This document shows positions 17,368 to 26,050 of a stretch of 64,000 nt of DNA, piece by piece. The DNA comes from Candidatus Bathyarchaeota archaeon. Its GTDB lineage: Archaea > Thermoproteota > Bathyarchaeia > Bathyarchaeales > Bathycorpusculaceae. Each line of letters starts with the position of its first letter. Position 1 is the stretch's first letter. The notes below the pieces were generated by a model. The model was not told the origin of the DNA. It worked only from the letters and a program-made list of their open reading frames with translations, and searched no databases. The stretch is from contig PLTA01000039.1 of NCBI GenBank assembly GCA_003164295.1, positions 174,019 through 238,018 of the forward strand. The letters are read 5' to 3'. Made by a program: the position numbers and the translations under genes.

Positions 17368-17960
17368 GAAACCTCAATTGACACAGCTAAACCTTGCTTA
17401 ACGAGCATTTTAGCGTTTTCAACTGGCAAAGAGGCAACGTCTTCAGCTATAAATGGACCGTATGTTTTCATGTCAGCGCCAATTATGGTTGGGATATTTT
17501 TTATGAATCTTAAAGCTACCCGTTTATGGCTAACTTGAGGTTCAACTTTTACAACTTGAGCTTCAACTTTAACATCAAATTCTTTTACTTCTATTTTGGC
17601 GGCTTGGCCTTGCATTAGGCTTTTAGCAAACTTATGGTACGAGTCCGTAAAAGCGACAAAACTTTCCGCCATCTTGGCTTCTTCAACGGTCAATAAATTA
17701 GAAGGTATTTTTTGATTTTGGGTTATTGTTTTAACAAGTTTTTTGTATCTTGCCTGCAGTAGCTCATTGAGCATAAGGTGTACGTTTTTTGCTTCATGTT
17801 CTAGCAAAGTTACTTTGATGGATTTTTTATCAAGAATCTTGTTGTCCTCGTTTAGATGTCTCAGGTAATCTGCTATTTTACTGTAGAAGTCAGGAGGTAA
17901 CCCTCCAAGCGAAGCCTCTTCATTTTCTCTTCGCCAAGCTGCATAAAGCTCTTTATACAT
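17364..17960 (-). CDS. gins51: GINS51 subunit of the replicative helicase complex
   Basis: 198-residue GINS protein with the Sld5/Psf1 (GINS51) order. The helical A domain is first (MYKELYAAWRREN, LPPDFYSKIADYLRHL), and the small B domain is at the C-terminus (VALRFIKNIPTIIGADMKTYGPFIAEDVASLPVENAKMLVKQGLA). The middle is a basic/acidic linker rich in KVE repeats. With GINS23 it forms the 2:2 GINS tetramer that bridges MCM and Cdc45/GAN. The ATG directly abuts the priS stop codon, so primase and GINS51 are co-translated, a common archaeal pairing. Confidence 0.92.
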   Translation of the reverse strand: MYKELYAAWRRENEEASLGGLPPDFYSKIADYLRHLNEDNKILDKKSIKVTLLEHEAKNVHLMLNELLQARYKKLVKTITQNQKIPSNLLTVEEAKMAESFVAFTDSYHKFAKSLMQGQAAKIEVKEFDVKVEAQVVKVEPQVSHKRVALRFIKNIPTIIGADMKTYGPFIAEDVASLPVENAKMLVKQGLAVSIEVS

Positions 17961-19184
17961 TTAATTTGCCACCTTAGCTCTTCCTTTGCAAATAAGCATT
18001 ACCGCCGCAGCAACAGGCAACTCAACTGTTTGATTCTTGTATGGACCCAACGTTTCTCCACTCAACTTAAACTCTGGCGCGTCAGAGACCAACACTTTCG
18101 CGTTACCCTTTTTAAAAGCTACCGCTCCAATAAAAGGATCGAAATCCTGAAGGTTTTTGGCTGGAAACTCTACTTTTTTAAGCCCTGTTTTACCATGTAA
18201 CGTCCCGTTCATCCTGATTAAGCGGTGAATATCTGTTGTGACAACTGTATCGATATTTGCCGCTTGCAGCTCTCGCACATGCTCAGCTAGTTTTAGCCAT
18301 GTCTGATCTTTTACCCCATCAACGCTATCCCATAAACCGGCATTTATACATCGTTTAATTATAGTGTCCCTATTTTCTAAAACTGAATTATTCCTTAAGT
18401 CGATAGATTTTAGGTCTTCTTTTGTTGCAGTTTGCAGAAAGGTTTCCATACCATTTTTTAGACGTTTGTTCCAACCAAAATTGTTTAAGTTAAATTTTTT
18501 TGCTGTACCTTTTTTAATTTTGCGCCTGGCGTCTTTATCCAATATGACTATACCTAATCCAGTTACGTAATCAACAATCTCTTTTCTTGCCATAGCATCT
18601 AACGAGCGTACAGCTTCATCCTCAACATGAACATGGTAACCTCGATGACCAGAAAAAAACACATGTAATTCATCCAAAGAAAAACCAAAATCATTCGTCA
18701 ACATATCAATGAGTTTGGCTGTCTCATCGCGAGCAGATTTAATACAAATCTCACACGGCCACGTTTTTGCCTCGAATTTTGTTGCCTCACAAGCAGGACA
18801 AACTTCTAGAAGTAATCCCTTTCCGCTAAAACCACATTTGACACAGGTAAATTCATCATGAATTTTATCACAAGTTGTTGGAATATGATCAGCATCAATA
18901 TCAAAGACTAAATCAGCGCCTAACCAACCTTTTTTATCCATGTCAAAATCTGGATTTTCATAATAAGCGCATGAATGATAAACATCTGACGGAACAGTTT
19001 CACTTAGCACTGACCGCAGATTTCTGATTCCTTCGAATCGTTTGTGCCTAACCATGAATCGTTCTTTGAAAAGAAGATAAGCGAATTCTCTTTGGTTAGG
19101 GATAATTGGAGAAGGAATAATTGTTGCAGGGTCTCGATAGTATTCGCAGAATTTTTGATAAACGAATTCTCGAGAAGCCTCCAA
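17961..19184 (-). CDS. priS: DNA primase small (catalytic) subunit
   Basis: 407-residue AEP-superfamily primase subunit. The metal-binding DxD is in ADLVFDIDADH. A zinc-binding insertion follows (CVKCGFSGKGLLLEVCPAC, and WPCEIC). FFSGHRGYHVHV holds the conserved SGxxGxHxH nucleotide-binding motif, and the C-terminal lobe has RLIRMNGTLHGKTGL. It makes RNA/DNA primers with PriL (20168). The TTG start is behind AAGGGAT. It heads the priS-gins51 operon. The zinc module appears to be expanded with an extra CxxC, as is common in TACK primases. Confidence 0.95.
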   Translation of the reverse strand: MEASREFVYQKFCEYYRDPATIIPSPIIPNQREFAYLLFKERFMVRHKRFEGIRNLRSVLSETVPSDVYHSCAYYENPDFDMDKKGWLGADLVFDIDADHIPTTCDKIHDEFTCVKCGFSGKGLLLEVCPACEATKFEAKTWPCEICIKSARDETAKLIDMLTNDFGFSLDELHVFFSGHRGYHVHVEDEAVRSLDAMARKEIVDYVTGLGIVILDKDARRKIKKGTAKKFNLNNFGWNKRLKNGMETFLQTATKEDLKSIDLRNNSVLENRDTIIKRCINAGLWDSVDGVKDQTWLKLAEHVRELQAANIDTVVTTDIHRLIRMNGTLHGKTGLKKVEFPAKNLQDFDPFIGAVAFKKGNAKVLVSDAPEFKLSGETLGPYKNQTVELPVAAAVMLICKGRAKVAN

Positions 19185-19210
19185 GTCTATCCCTTACCCA
19201 TTACGAAATT

Positions 19211-19248
19211 AATATATGATTTACTCTTCCTAAATTTAACTATATAGC
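19211..19248 (-). promoter_or_regulatory. Candidate promoter of the priS-gins51 operon
   Basis: Read on the minus strand, the 190-bp gap before priS contains two TATA-like blocks, GCGCTATATAG (about 19240-19250) and TCATATATT (about 19211-19219). The first gives a short leader containing the AAGGGAT site; the second would give an almost leaderless mRNA. Confidence 0.4.
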
Positions 19249-19375
19249 GCAAAGAAGAAAAATTTAAAAAAATCAAGGGTATCACACAAACTATCTGTTG
19301 AAGCCTGCCAATTCCTGCTGTAGATTAAAAGCCAAACCGTATCGTTTCATTAAATAAGGAATGCTTAACCTAACG

Positions 19376-20119
19376 CTAAGAACGTGAAACTGCTTTTAAA
19401 GTGTAAGATATGTAACTTCGGATTTCAGTCAATGAAAGTTTGGATTTCCCGATTTTTCGATTAACAAATAAAACAGGGGTTTCTTTTACGTTAAAATTTC
19501 TCAAAGAAGCTTGCCTTATTGTTTCAATTTGAATTTCATAAGTATGGCTGTGCAGATTACTTATGATTACAGTTAAAAACTTAGTAGAGTAGCAACGAAA
19601 ACCGCTTGTGCAGTCGTGAAGCTTTAAGCCAAGCGAAAATCTAGCAATAGAATTAGCGGTTCGACTAATTACTTTTCTAGTGAAAGGCCATCCTTCTATT
19701 TTGCCGCCTTTAATGTATCGACTGCCGATCACTACTGCGCAATCAGATTCATTCATTTTTGATAAAAGCTGCGGGATCTCTTTGGGATTATGTGAATAAT
19801 CAGCATCCATAGTAAAGACGTATTTGGGCATTTTTTCTAATGATAAAAAATATTTGAAGCCGTCAGTAATAGCTGTACCTAACCCACTTTTTTTAGGTCT
19901 AATACATAGAAGAATATTTTTGTATTTTTTTTGTTTTTCTTGCACAATTTCAGCCGTTTTATCAGGGCTGGAATCATCGATTACAAGTATTGAAGCGTCT
20001 AATTTTAAGTCTTCAATTGCATCAATTAATTTAGAAATATTATCTTCTTCTCGATAAGTTGGCAAAATTATTCCAATCTGAGAATTGATCTTGTTATTGC
20101 CAATTAATTGATAATTCAT
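19376..20119 (-). CDS. Dolichol-phosphate mannosyltransferase-like glycosyltransferase (GT2)
   Basis: GT-A fold glycosyltransferase of 247 residues. IGIILPTYREEDNI opens the nucleotide-binding fold, ILVIDDSSPDKTAEIV follows, and the metal-binding DxD is FTMDADYSHNP. SRYIKGGKIEGWPFTRKVISR and LHDCTSGFRCYS are strongly DPM1-like. There is no C-terminal membrane helix, as in eukaryotic DPM1 subunits. Expected reaction: transfer of mannose (or another hexose) from GDP/UDP to dolichyl phosphate for N-glycan or glycolipid synthesis on the cytoplasmic face. It sits between the primase subunit genes without overlap, so it is probably separately transcribed. Confidence 0.9.
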   Translation of the reverse strand: MNYQLIGNNKINSQIGIILPTYREEDNISKLIDAIEDLKLDASILVIDDSSPDKTAEIVQEKQKKYKNILLCIRPKKSGLGTAITDGFKYFLSLEKMPKYVFTMDADYSHNPKEIPQLLSKMNESDCAVVIGSRYIKGGKIEGWPFTRKVISRTANSIARFSLGLKLHDCTSGFRCYSTKFLTVIISNLHSHTYEIQIETIRQASLRNFNVKETPVLFVNRKIGKSKLSLTEIRSYISYTLKAVSRS

Positions 20120-20167
20120 GCGAGTTCAACTTATTTTATAACCAGTCAATTAATAAATCTATAGCAA

Positions 20168-21196
20168 CTATTGAGCCTGTTTAAGCGCAAGCTGTTGTTT
20201 AATTTTATAATATTTCAGCGGGTGATAGATGCGACGGCATAATTCATTTCTGTTTTTGCATACTCCATGCGTTTGCAAGATAGAGCATTGTGGAGGGATG
20301 TAGTGTGTTCCTGACCCTCTTTCTCCTGCTATGTGCTCGATTTGATAACGAGTTAATCTTTCATTATAATCTGAAAAACTTTTATAGATTTCACTAACTT
20401 TTTCCGCGTTCAATCCAATGTTCAAAAGAAAAGCAGTCAATGTGAACCGTTCCATCTGCGAAAGATGATGCGTTGCTGATGCTGCCTCGTAAATTGCGTT
20501 TATACAAGGCGGAAAAGCTGTTTGTACGACTTCTTTGGGTATATCCTCAATTTCTTCGCCCATTATTTCTTGAGCTAATTTTATTAATCCTTCAGCGATA
20601 ACGGTTATTTCAGGTGGAAAGTTTTTAATTTCAGGAACATCAAGCCTTTTCTCTATCCGATTCTTCACTTCTTCTTGTAACAAGCGAACAACCTTATCTT
20701 TATTCAGATAGACCATGCCTTTATCCATGATTTGATTGACGAGCTTCCACTCTGGACCATGCATGTGAGCAGCATTCTTCAAATAGAAACTAAATCTTAC
20801 ACGAAAATCTTTTCCAAAAACGCCTTCGCCGATATCCCAGTCAAAATCTTTGGCTATTGCAAGAATTTTTCCTTTATCTTCAAGAAGCATCTGTGCATGA
20901 GCTGTTTTTGCGACGGATAAGGAATATCTTTTCTTTATCCACGAATTTTTGGTAGCTATTACCAAAATTAAGGCGGCGGCAAAGGATGAAATTTCTGCTC
21001 TTTTATCCTTGACAACATTGCCTGTGTTCACTTCAAAGATTGCTTTTTCTACTCGATTTTGGGCACGGTCAAAAATTGTTTTTTCTGAAGGTAAGGTCTC
21101 GATTGTAAATTGAAGTTCTTCTATTTGTTTTGAGGCTTGTTTTAAAAAAGGATATTTGGCAAAATCTTCAGAGGATAATGCCGATTCCAATTGCAA
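20168..21196 (-). CDS. priL: DNA primase large subunit
   Basis: 342-residue regulatory subunit of archaeal primase. The helical N-terminal half binds PriS. The C-terminal half holds the four cysteines of the [4Fe-4S] cluster, in FPPCINAIY, PPQCSILQ, GVCKN and ELCRRIYHP. TTG start with AAGGAC upstream, 10 bp after the PCNA stop codon, so PCNA and PriL share a transcript. The conserved segment ERGSGTHYIPPQC is the primer/template contact region in the family. Confidence 0.93.
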   Translation of the reverse strand: MQLESALSSEDFAKYPFLKQASKQIEELQFTIETLPSEKTIFDRAQNRVEKAIFEVNTGNVVKDKRAEISSFAAALILVIATKNSWIKKRYSLSVAKTAHAQMLLEDKGKILAIAKDFDWDIGEGVFGKDFRVRFSFYLKNAAHMHGPEWKLVNQIMDKGMVYLNKDKVVRLLQEEVKNRIEKRLDVPEIKNFPPEITVIAEGLIKLAQEIMGEEIEDIPKEVVQTAFPPCINAIYEAASATHHLSQMERFTLTAFLLNIGLNAEKVSEIYKSFSDYNERLTRYQIEHIAGERGSGTHYIPPQCSILQTHGVCKNRNELCRRIYHPLKYYKIKQQLALKQAQ

Positions 21197-21206
21197 TTTG
21201 AAGTCC

Positions 21207-21962
21207 TTACTCTGTTTCGATTCTTGGCGCCAAGAAGAAGGTTAATTTTCCCTCTTTTGTCTGTTGGAAATCTATTTTCACTGGCATGTCACTTGAGAAT
21301 TCAAGTGTTGCAATATCTGAGGTGGCTGATGCAGCTTTGATAATTTCAGATAAATAGCTTAGGCTAAATGTTGCCTTTGCGTTTTCTTTTACTTCTAAAT
21401 CCAGAAGAGCATCGTTGCCTTTTTGCAAGGTTATTGTTGCACCCATCAAATCGCCTGACGCACTCAAGGTTAGTTTTTCGGGTTCAGCTTCGATGCGTAC
21501 GTGGTCGCTTACTAGTTGTGCGTCTTCGATTGCTTGGCTTAAGCCCTGAGTTGTTGTTTTAGCTTTTACGTTGAAGGTTATTTTTGGAGTCGGAACTTCT
21601 TCTTCTGAGGCTTCAAGGGTGGGCATTGTAAAGTTGCGGCTGTATTTGCCGGTTATTGTTATTTGTAATCGTCCAGTTTTATCATCAAGAGATAATTCTA
21701 CGGCTTCATCTCTTCCAGCGCGTTTAAGAAGTTTTAAGAGTTCACTTATGTTAATGCACATTTTTGATGGCTCGGTTGCCAAATATTCTTGAAAGATAGA
21801 TTTTGGCCATTCAAAATCAATCATTGCAACACGTGAGGGATCCATCGCGCGAAGTTTCAAACCTTCAGAGTCAATCTTGAATGTAGCTTCATCTACAAGG
21901 ATAGATATGGCGGTAGCCATGTCTCTTAATAGTTTAGCATCAGACACTTTAAGTTTGAACAT
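21207..21962 (-). CDS. pcn: DNA polymerase sliding clamp PCNA
   Basis: 251-residue clamp. Hallmarks are FKLKVSDAKLLRDMATAISILVDEATFKI at the start, LRAMDPSRVAMIDFEWP, the interdomain loop region, and the C-terminal PVKIDFQQTKEGKLTFFLAPRIE. It encircles DNA as a trimer and tethers polymerases, FEN1 and ligase; the clamp loader is at 4958-7182. Only one PCNA gene is present here, so a homotrimer is possible, although some TACK archaea have several paralogues. ATG start with GAGGAAGAGAAG upstream and a TATA box at about 22000. Confidence 0.96.
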   Translation of the reverse strand: MFKLKVSDAKLLRDMATAISILVDEATFKIDSEGLKLRAMDPSRVAMIDFEWPKSIFQEYLATEPSKMCINISELLKLLKRAGRDEAVELSLDDKTGRLQITITGKYSRNFTMPTLEASEEEVPTPKITFNVKAKTTTQGLSQAIEDAQLVSDHVRIEAEPEKLTLSASGDLMGATITLQKGNDALLDLEVKENAKATFSLSYLSEIIKAASATSDIATLEFSSDMPVKIDFQQTKEGKLTFFLAPRIETE

Positions 21963-21998
21963 GTTACTTCTCTTCCTCGCTATTGCATATTACTGTAA

Positions 21999-22012
21999 AG
22001 TTATATAGCTTA
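21999..22012 (-). promoter_or_regulatory. TATA box of the pcn-priL operon
   Basis: On the minus strand AAGCTATATAACTT lies about 40 bases before the PCNA ATG. A TATA box centred here predicts initiation near 21978, leaving a short leader that contains the GAGGAAGAG ribosome-binding site. Confidence 0.5.
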
Positions 22013-22130
22013 TGATTACACTTTGAGCTAATAAATAAATTGTTCTAGCAAAAAAATGAAAAAAACAGCGTTAGTAAATCGCTACTAATAGACAAACAGT
22101 TTAAAACAAATAGCTAAAATGGAAAAAAAT

Positions 22131-22487
22131 TTAGCTGTATTCTCTAAATGTGTAGTTACATTTGGTGCAACGTAGAAACTGAGTTGAAGATTCGTCAGCT
22201 CCTCGAGTTTGGACTTGCCAGACATAAGCCATGTTGTTTCCACATCTTGAACATTCCATATGTACGGTTGGCAATGTGCTTAATTTCTGCTCTTCTTTGC
22301 CGATGACGGCGACTAACTGCTGAGGACTATGTTGGATCACTTTCGGCAATACTTTTGTCTCTCCTTTTTCGTCGCCCTCGGGCTTTTTATACCCGCATTT
22401 TTGGCAGGCTAGAACTAAAGAAGCATCTTTACCGCTTTTGGATTTCTTTGGTTCGAGACGAGATCCACATTTGGGGCAGAATTCCAT
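22131..22487 (-). CDS. tfs: Transcription factor S (RNA cleavage factor)
   Basis: 118-residue TFIIS/RPB9-like factor. The N-terminal zinc ribbon is FCPKCGSRLEP with a second pair CQKCGY. The C-terminal ribbon has CSRCGN and CTKCNYTFREYS, and the acidic hairpin tip is GADES. The Asp-Glu pair inserted into the polymerase active centre is what allows TFS to stimulate transcript cleavage and rescue of backtracked polymerase, so this is a true TFS rather than only an RPB9-like subunit. It lies upstream of PCNA, a widespread archaeal neighbourhood. Confidence 0.93.
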   Translation of the reverse strand: MEFCPKCGSRLEPKKSKSGKDASLVLACQKCGYKKPEGDEKGETKVLPKVIQHSPQQLVAVIGKEEQKLSTLPTVHMECSRCGNNMAYVWQVQTRGADESSTQFLRCTKCNYTFREYS

Positions 22488-22555
22488 ATACCGACACTCT
22501 CTATATGTTTCGGATTCCTAAGCAAAGTAACTTTTAAACTTTGTCCAACTTGGAT

Positions 22556-23137
22556 TCAACCAGAGCTGATTCCGGAAGCAATGAGATGTGCAACCCGCAA
22601 AGGTTCAGGAAAACTGCTCCTTGTAGAAGTTAACCCTACAATTTCTTTGGCGTTAGCTTCGGAAATTCCAGCTATTTCCATATAAATTGTTTTAGACCTA
22701 CAACTGACCTCCAAAATTTTTCCTGCTTCAACAATTGTTTTCCAACGTTCCTCACTTTCAGGTAAATTTTTAAGGGCTTTTTGAATGGCTTCTAAATCAG
22801 GTTTGTCACGCATTAAGACAGCAACCGGAATTTTGGTTAACGAATTGAGTTTTTTAATATCAACTACATTAAAACCGCCAAAAGTTATTCCATTTAGCAT
22901 TATCAAACGTAATTGTTTGCAATGTGGTGAACTGTTTATCATTAAAGCAATCTGTTCAGTAGCGTCCAAACCATCAATTGCAATATTAGTATGCATCACT
23001 CCATCTAGCCAGCTGCCTCCTCTGAAAACAACCCCAACAACAATTACGCTACTTTTTGTGTGAGGAGTAAATTTTCCGTCATCAACGCCTAACACGCGGA
23101 TTTCAGGTTTTATAGCTCGAAAATCTCTATCTTCCAA
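22556..23137 (-). CDS. DUF99 family protein (endonuclease V-like fold)
   Basis: 193-residue member of DUF99. Conserved elements are EIRVLGVDDG at the N-terminus, VVGVVFRGGSWLDGVM, LRLIMLNGITFGGFNVVD, and PVAVLMRDKPD. DUF99 adopts an endonuclease V/RNase H-like fold; the acidic residue in GVDDG fits the first metal ligand, but no activity is established for the family. TTG start behind AAGGTAAG. It lies between rpoL and tfs in a reverse-strand information-processing block, a placement seen in other archaea. Confidence 0.85.
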   Translation of the reverse strand: MEDRDFRAIKPEIRVLGVDDGKFTPHTKSSVIVVGVVFRGGSWLDGVMHTNIAIDGLDATEQIALMINSSPHCKQLRLIMLNGITFGGFNVVDIKKLNSLTKIPVAVLMRDKPDLEAIQKALKNLPESEERWKTIVEAGKILEVSCRSKTIYMEIAGISEANAKEIVGLTSTRSSFPEPLRVAHLIASGISSG

Positions 23138-23238
23138 AATCTTACCTTAAGAAAATATAAACGAAGTTGTGCTTTTAAATTTGAAAACAACTGAGGGCAA
23201 GAAACTAAAAAATAGTGAAATTTTATAGGAAAAGAGGA

Positions 23239-23520
23239 TTAAGCTTTTAGAGCGCGGTCTAACTCTTTGCTAAAAGCATCATTGCTCTCTCGAACTTTCT
23301 CAACTGCCTTAAGCAATGCATCTTCAGGCTTAGCATCCCCTTTCATTCTAACATATATGATTGGGCTTGACACTAAAGGATGAGGAACATCATAACCTGC
23401 AAACTCTACAGTCTTATCCTCTAGAAGTCTTTTTTGCATAAGATTGCAAATACCGTGCGTGCCGCCTTCGATTTCAATTTTTAGCTCGTTTTCTGATTTA
23501 GTAAGTATTTTTACTTTCAT
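23239..23520 (-). CDS. rpoL: RNA polymerase subunit RpoL (Rpo11)
   Basis: 93-residue homologue of eukaryotic RPB11. Conserved motifs are ELKIEIEGGTHGICNLMQKRLLED, VEFAGYDVPHPLVSSPIIYV and the C-terminal helix EDALLKAVEKVRES. It pairs with RpoD to nucleate polymerase assembly. The ATG has AATGGAGAAAT upstream and lies 17 bp after csl4, so csl4 and rpoL are one operon. Confidence 0.95.
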   Translation of the reverse strand: MKVKILTKSENELKIEIEGGTHGICNLMQKRLLEDKTVEFAGYDVPHPLVSSPIIYVRMKGDAKPEDALLKAVEKVRESNDAFSKELDRALKA

Positions 23521-23537
23521 TATTATTTCTCCATTTG

Positions 23538-24122
23538 CTAAATTTGTACTTGTCCGTAGTCAGGAGCAACTTTACGTTTTTCTACATTGCCGCATTTTGG
23601 GCACCGTAGTTCGTCATAGCGTAAAGATTCTAGTGAACCGCCACAGCGAGAACAGAAAGCATAGAGCACTCCCAGATTCTTGTCGTTGGTTGATAGATGG
23701 TCAATGCGGTTTTTTGTGCTGATTACTTTGGCTCGGATAATATCACCAGGTTTGCATACATCATTCATTGAATCGATGTATCGGTCAGAAACATCAGAAA
23801 TATGTAAGATGCCGCTGAATTCACCTGATATTCTGCTGTTTGTTTTTTTGAAGATTTTTACTAAAACGTTATCAGATTGGGGGTTACCAATTTGCCCTAT
23901 AATCTCAGTTCCAACTTTTGGAACCAATTCACTGTTAACTAGTGGGTAAACGGAAACACGTTTGTTCATTAAGTCAACCAGTGCGCGACCAACAATTTTG
24001 GAGTAAATGACACAGTCTTTAACAAATGTTCCTGCATCTGGAATAAACTCTTCAATAACACCCAAGCGTTCTCCAGGAACCACTAAACGACCGGTTTTTT
24101 GTTCAGGTGATTTTAGACTCAT
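23538..24122 (-). CDS. csl4: Exosome RNA-binding protein Csl4
   Basis: 194-residue cap protein of the archaeal RNA exosome. An N-terminal domain (VVPGERLGVIEEFIPDAGTF) is followed by an S1 domain (VGTEIIGQIGNPQSDNVLVKIF through HISDVSDRYIDSMNDVCKPGDIIRAKVI) and a C-terminal zinc ribbon (CSRCGGS, CPKCGNVEKR). It recruits RNA and DnaG to the Rrp41-Rrp42 ring. ATG start. It sits between the METTL5-like gene and rpoL on the minus strand. Confidence 0.95.
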   Translation of the reverse strand: MSLKSPEQKTGRLVVPGERLGVIEEFIPDAGTFVKDCVIYSKIVGRALVDLMNKRVSVYPLVNSELVPKVGTEIIGQIGNPQSDNVLVKIFKKTNSRISGEFSGILHISDVSDRYIDSMNDVCKPGDIIRAKVISTKNRIDHLSTNDKNLGVLYAFCSRCGGSLESLRYDELRCPKCGNVEKRKVAPDYGQVQI

Positions 24123-24253
24123 GATGATTTACCTTTTATGTCAAATAAGATAGACAAGCGTAATTGATAAATGCATATGATTAATTTCCAGTCCCATCAA
24201 TAAACCTTTTGATAAATAAACAAAATTAATCCTGACTGTCACTGCCAAAAATT

Positions 24254-24958
24254 TTATTTAACATTTACTTTTTTTATAACGTAAATGTCAACGACAAAGT
24301 CATGCTTGAGTTTTGTATGGAAATCGAACATCTTTGGAATAGTCATAAGCATAGCGTAAACGCACTTAACAACGCCGTTATGCTGCAAAACAAACCTTTC
24401 CAAAAACGGTGAAGGTGGAACTTCCAAAAAACCATTAGTTGCCTTAAGTTGCTTGATTAATTTCTCATCAGTCACAGGATGGTTATGCAAAGAATAAACT
24501 GAATTCCCGACTTCCAAAGCCTTAGCCAGAAATGCTCTATCAGCCGTTCGGGTTTGCACTCCAAAAGGCGGATTCTGCAAAACCGTGTCAAATTCTCCAA
24601 CAATGCAGGAAATATCTCCCAAAATCAACTGAACTTTCTCAGCTTGCCCAGTTTTTGAGACGTTTTCAACGGCAGTTTTTACGGCTAATTCGTCAATGTC
24701 GATTCCTACAACGGTTTTAGCGCCAAGATAAGAGGCGCCTAAAGCAAGCCTGCCTGTGCCACAGCCTAAATCAAGTACTTTTTTGCCCACAATATCATTG
24801 TCTGCGTAGGCAGCGACGTAGAGCATTGTTGACGCTACCGATTGTGAAATGGTATATTGTTCAAGATGAGCCTGAGGAGTAGGTTGCGGAGAAATCTTTG
24901 AGAGAAACAGCTCTAAATCTAATTTTCGAATAATCCTTTTTTGAGCAAATTCTCCCAT
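24254..24958 (-). CDS. METTL5-like N6-adenine RNA methyltransferase
   Basis: 234-residue SAM-dependent methyltransferase. Motif I is VLDLGCGTGRLALGA, the acidic residue of motif II is GIDIDE, and motif IV is LQNPPFG, the NPPF signature of N6-adenine methyltransferases. The opening L-E-Q-Y-x-I-S/T block (AHLEQYTISQSVASTML) is typical of archaeal METTL5 homologues, whose eukaryotic member methylates 18S rRNA; the exact archaeal target is inferred. The ATG start lies within the end of dph2 (40-base overlap), and no later start codon fits, so the two genes are probably coupled. Confidence 0.85.
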   Translation of the reverse strand: MGEFAQKRIIRKLDLELFLSKISPQPTPQAHLEQYTISQSVASTMLYVAAYADNDIVGKKVLDLGCGTGRLALGASYLGAKTVVGIDIDELAVKTAVENVSKTGQAEKVQLILGDISCIVGEFDTVLQNPPFGVQTRTADRAFLAKALEVGNSVYSLHNHPVTDEKLIKQLKATNGFLEVPPSPFLERFVLQHNGVVKCVYAMLMTIPKMFDFHTKLKHDFVVDIYVIKKVNVK

Positions 24959-25920
24959 GAAACCTCGTCCATGGTAACCATAAACTCGTCAATAGTTAAT
25001 ACAGGCTTTGAAAACTTTTGCGGCGCTTCAAGAGAAATCCTGGGGCACGCAGTGTTAACATACGCGTCAATGGATGGAAATTCTAGAAGAGTTTCAGGGA
25101 CAATTTCCTTTGCAATCAATAGATATGCTGTTTTCTCATGTTTTTTCGCAAGTTCTTTGACGCTTAAAGCTTGTTCAAAATGTTTTTGGCCCGGTTTTGA
25201 ACCGACAAGAACTCCGATAGTTTTTGCGTTTCTTGCTTCTTGGATGCATGCCCATCGTTGTTTGAGGATTTTTTGAGCTTCATCGTTTATTGAAAAAGCC
25301 CGGTTATCATAGGGGTCCGCTATAATTGTTGGTTTAGAAGTGCTTAACGCAATTCCTAATGCATGGAACATTCCGCCGCCGACAAAAAGAAAAGCATCCA
25401 CCTCATCAGCGACTGATTTTACATTGCTGTAATTGCAACCTATGACTTGCCCTGGATAACTCAGTTGACCACAATTACCCACAATTACGGTTTTTCCAGC
25501 TTTAACCAACATAGCTCTTGTCTGTTTTAGTGTATCTAGGTGTTGCGTTGTAGTTGCCAAACCAATTATTTTATATTTACCTAAGATCGGTAAAGATTTC
25601 TCCACAGCCTCTTTAACCGCTACCGTTGCCCTTGCTTCGATATAAATCGTCGGTATTTTCTCTTGCAATACAAGTTTAGCATGGCCAAAATGCACAATCA
25701 AATCAACCCCTAAACTTTGGGCTTCATTAACAGCTATGTCACAAGCGCCATAGCAGGGATCAGCGGAAATTATTGAAAGCGCACCTTGTTTCTCAATTAT
25801 TTCCACTATCCTAGGAGCATCAGGCTTTAATCCTTCGGGCATTTGAAGCAAGACTCGTGTGGCTCCAAGCCTAGTTATCTCCTGCTTTATTCGTTCTTCT
25901 TCAAAATCAAACCCTTTCAA
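24919..25920 (-). CDS. dph2: Diphthamide synthase Dph2
   Basis: 333-residue radical-SAM-like enzyme of the Dph1/Dph2 family. It transfers the 3-amino-3-carboxypropyl group of SAM to the target histidine of elongation factor 2. Three cysteines that hold the unusual [4Fe-4S] cluster are visible in DPCYGACD, the central GNCGQ/GCNYSN region and NTACPRIS near the C-terminus. The fold's three repeats each open with a Rossmann-like strand (LLQMPEGL, IGLATTTQHL, IGVLVGSKPGQ). TTG start behind GAGGGC. First gene of the minus-strand run that continues through csl4. Confidence 0.93.
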   Translation of the reverse strand: MKGFDFEEERIKQEITRLGATRVLLQMPEGLKPDAPRIVEIIEKQGALSIISADPCYGACDIAVNEAQSLGVDLIVHFGHAKLVLQEKIPTIYIEARATVAVKEAVEKSLPILGKYKIIGLATTTQHLDTLKQTRAMLVKAGKTVIVGNCGQLSYPGQVIGCNYSNVKSVADEVDAFLFVGGGMFHALGIALSTSKPTIIADPYDNRAFSINDEAQKILKQRWACIQEARNAKTIGVLVGSKPGQKHFEQALSVKELAKKHEKTAYLLIAKEIVPETLLEFPSIDAYVNTACPRISLEAPQKFSKPVLTIDEFMVTMDEVSWENLLKKGLFEN

Positions 25921-26050
25921 GACAAGCCCTCACATAATATTGTTTACATTAGAATTGGAAGAAAAGAATAAGGCTATCGTTACTTTGAGGCTGCTATTTT
26001 CGGTCAGAATCTATGAATTTTTTCTCTTTTTTCAGAACTATCTTAAATTT

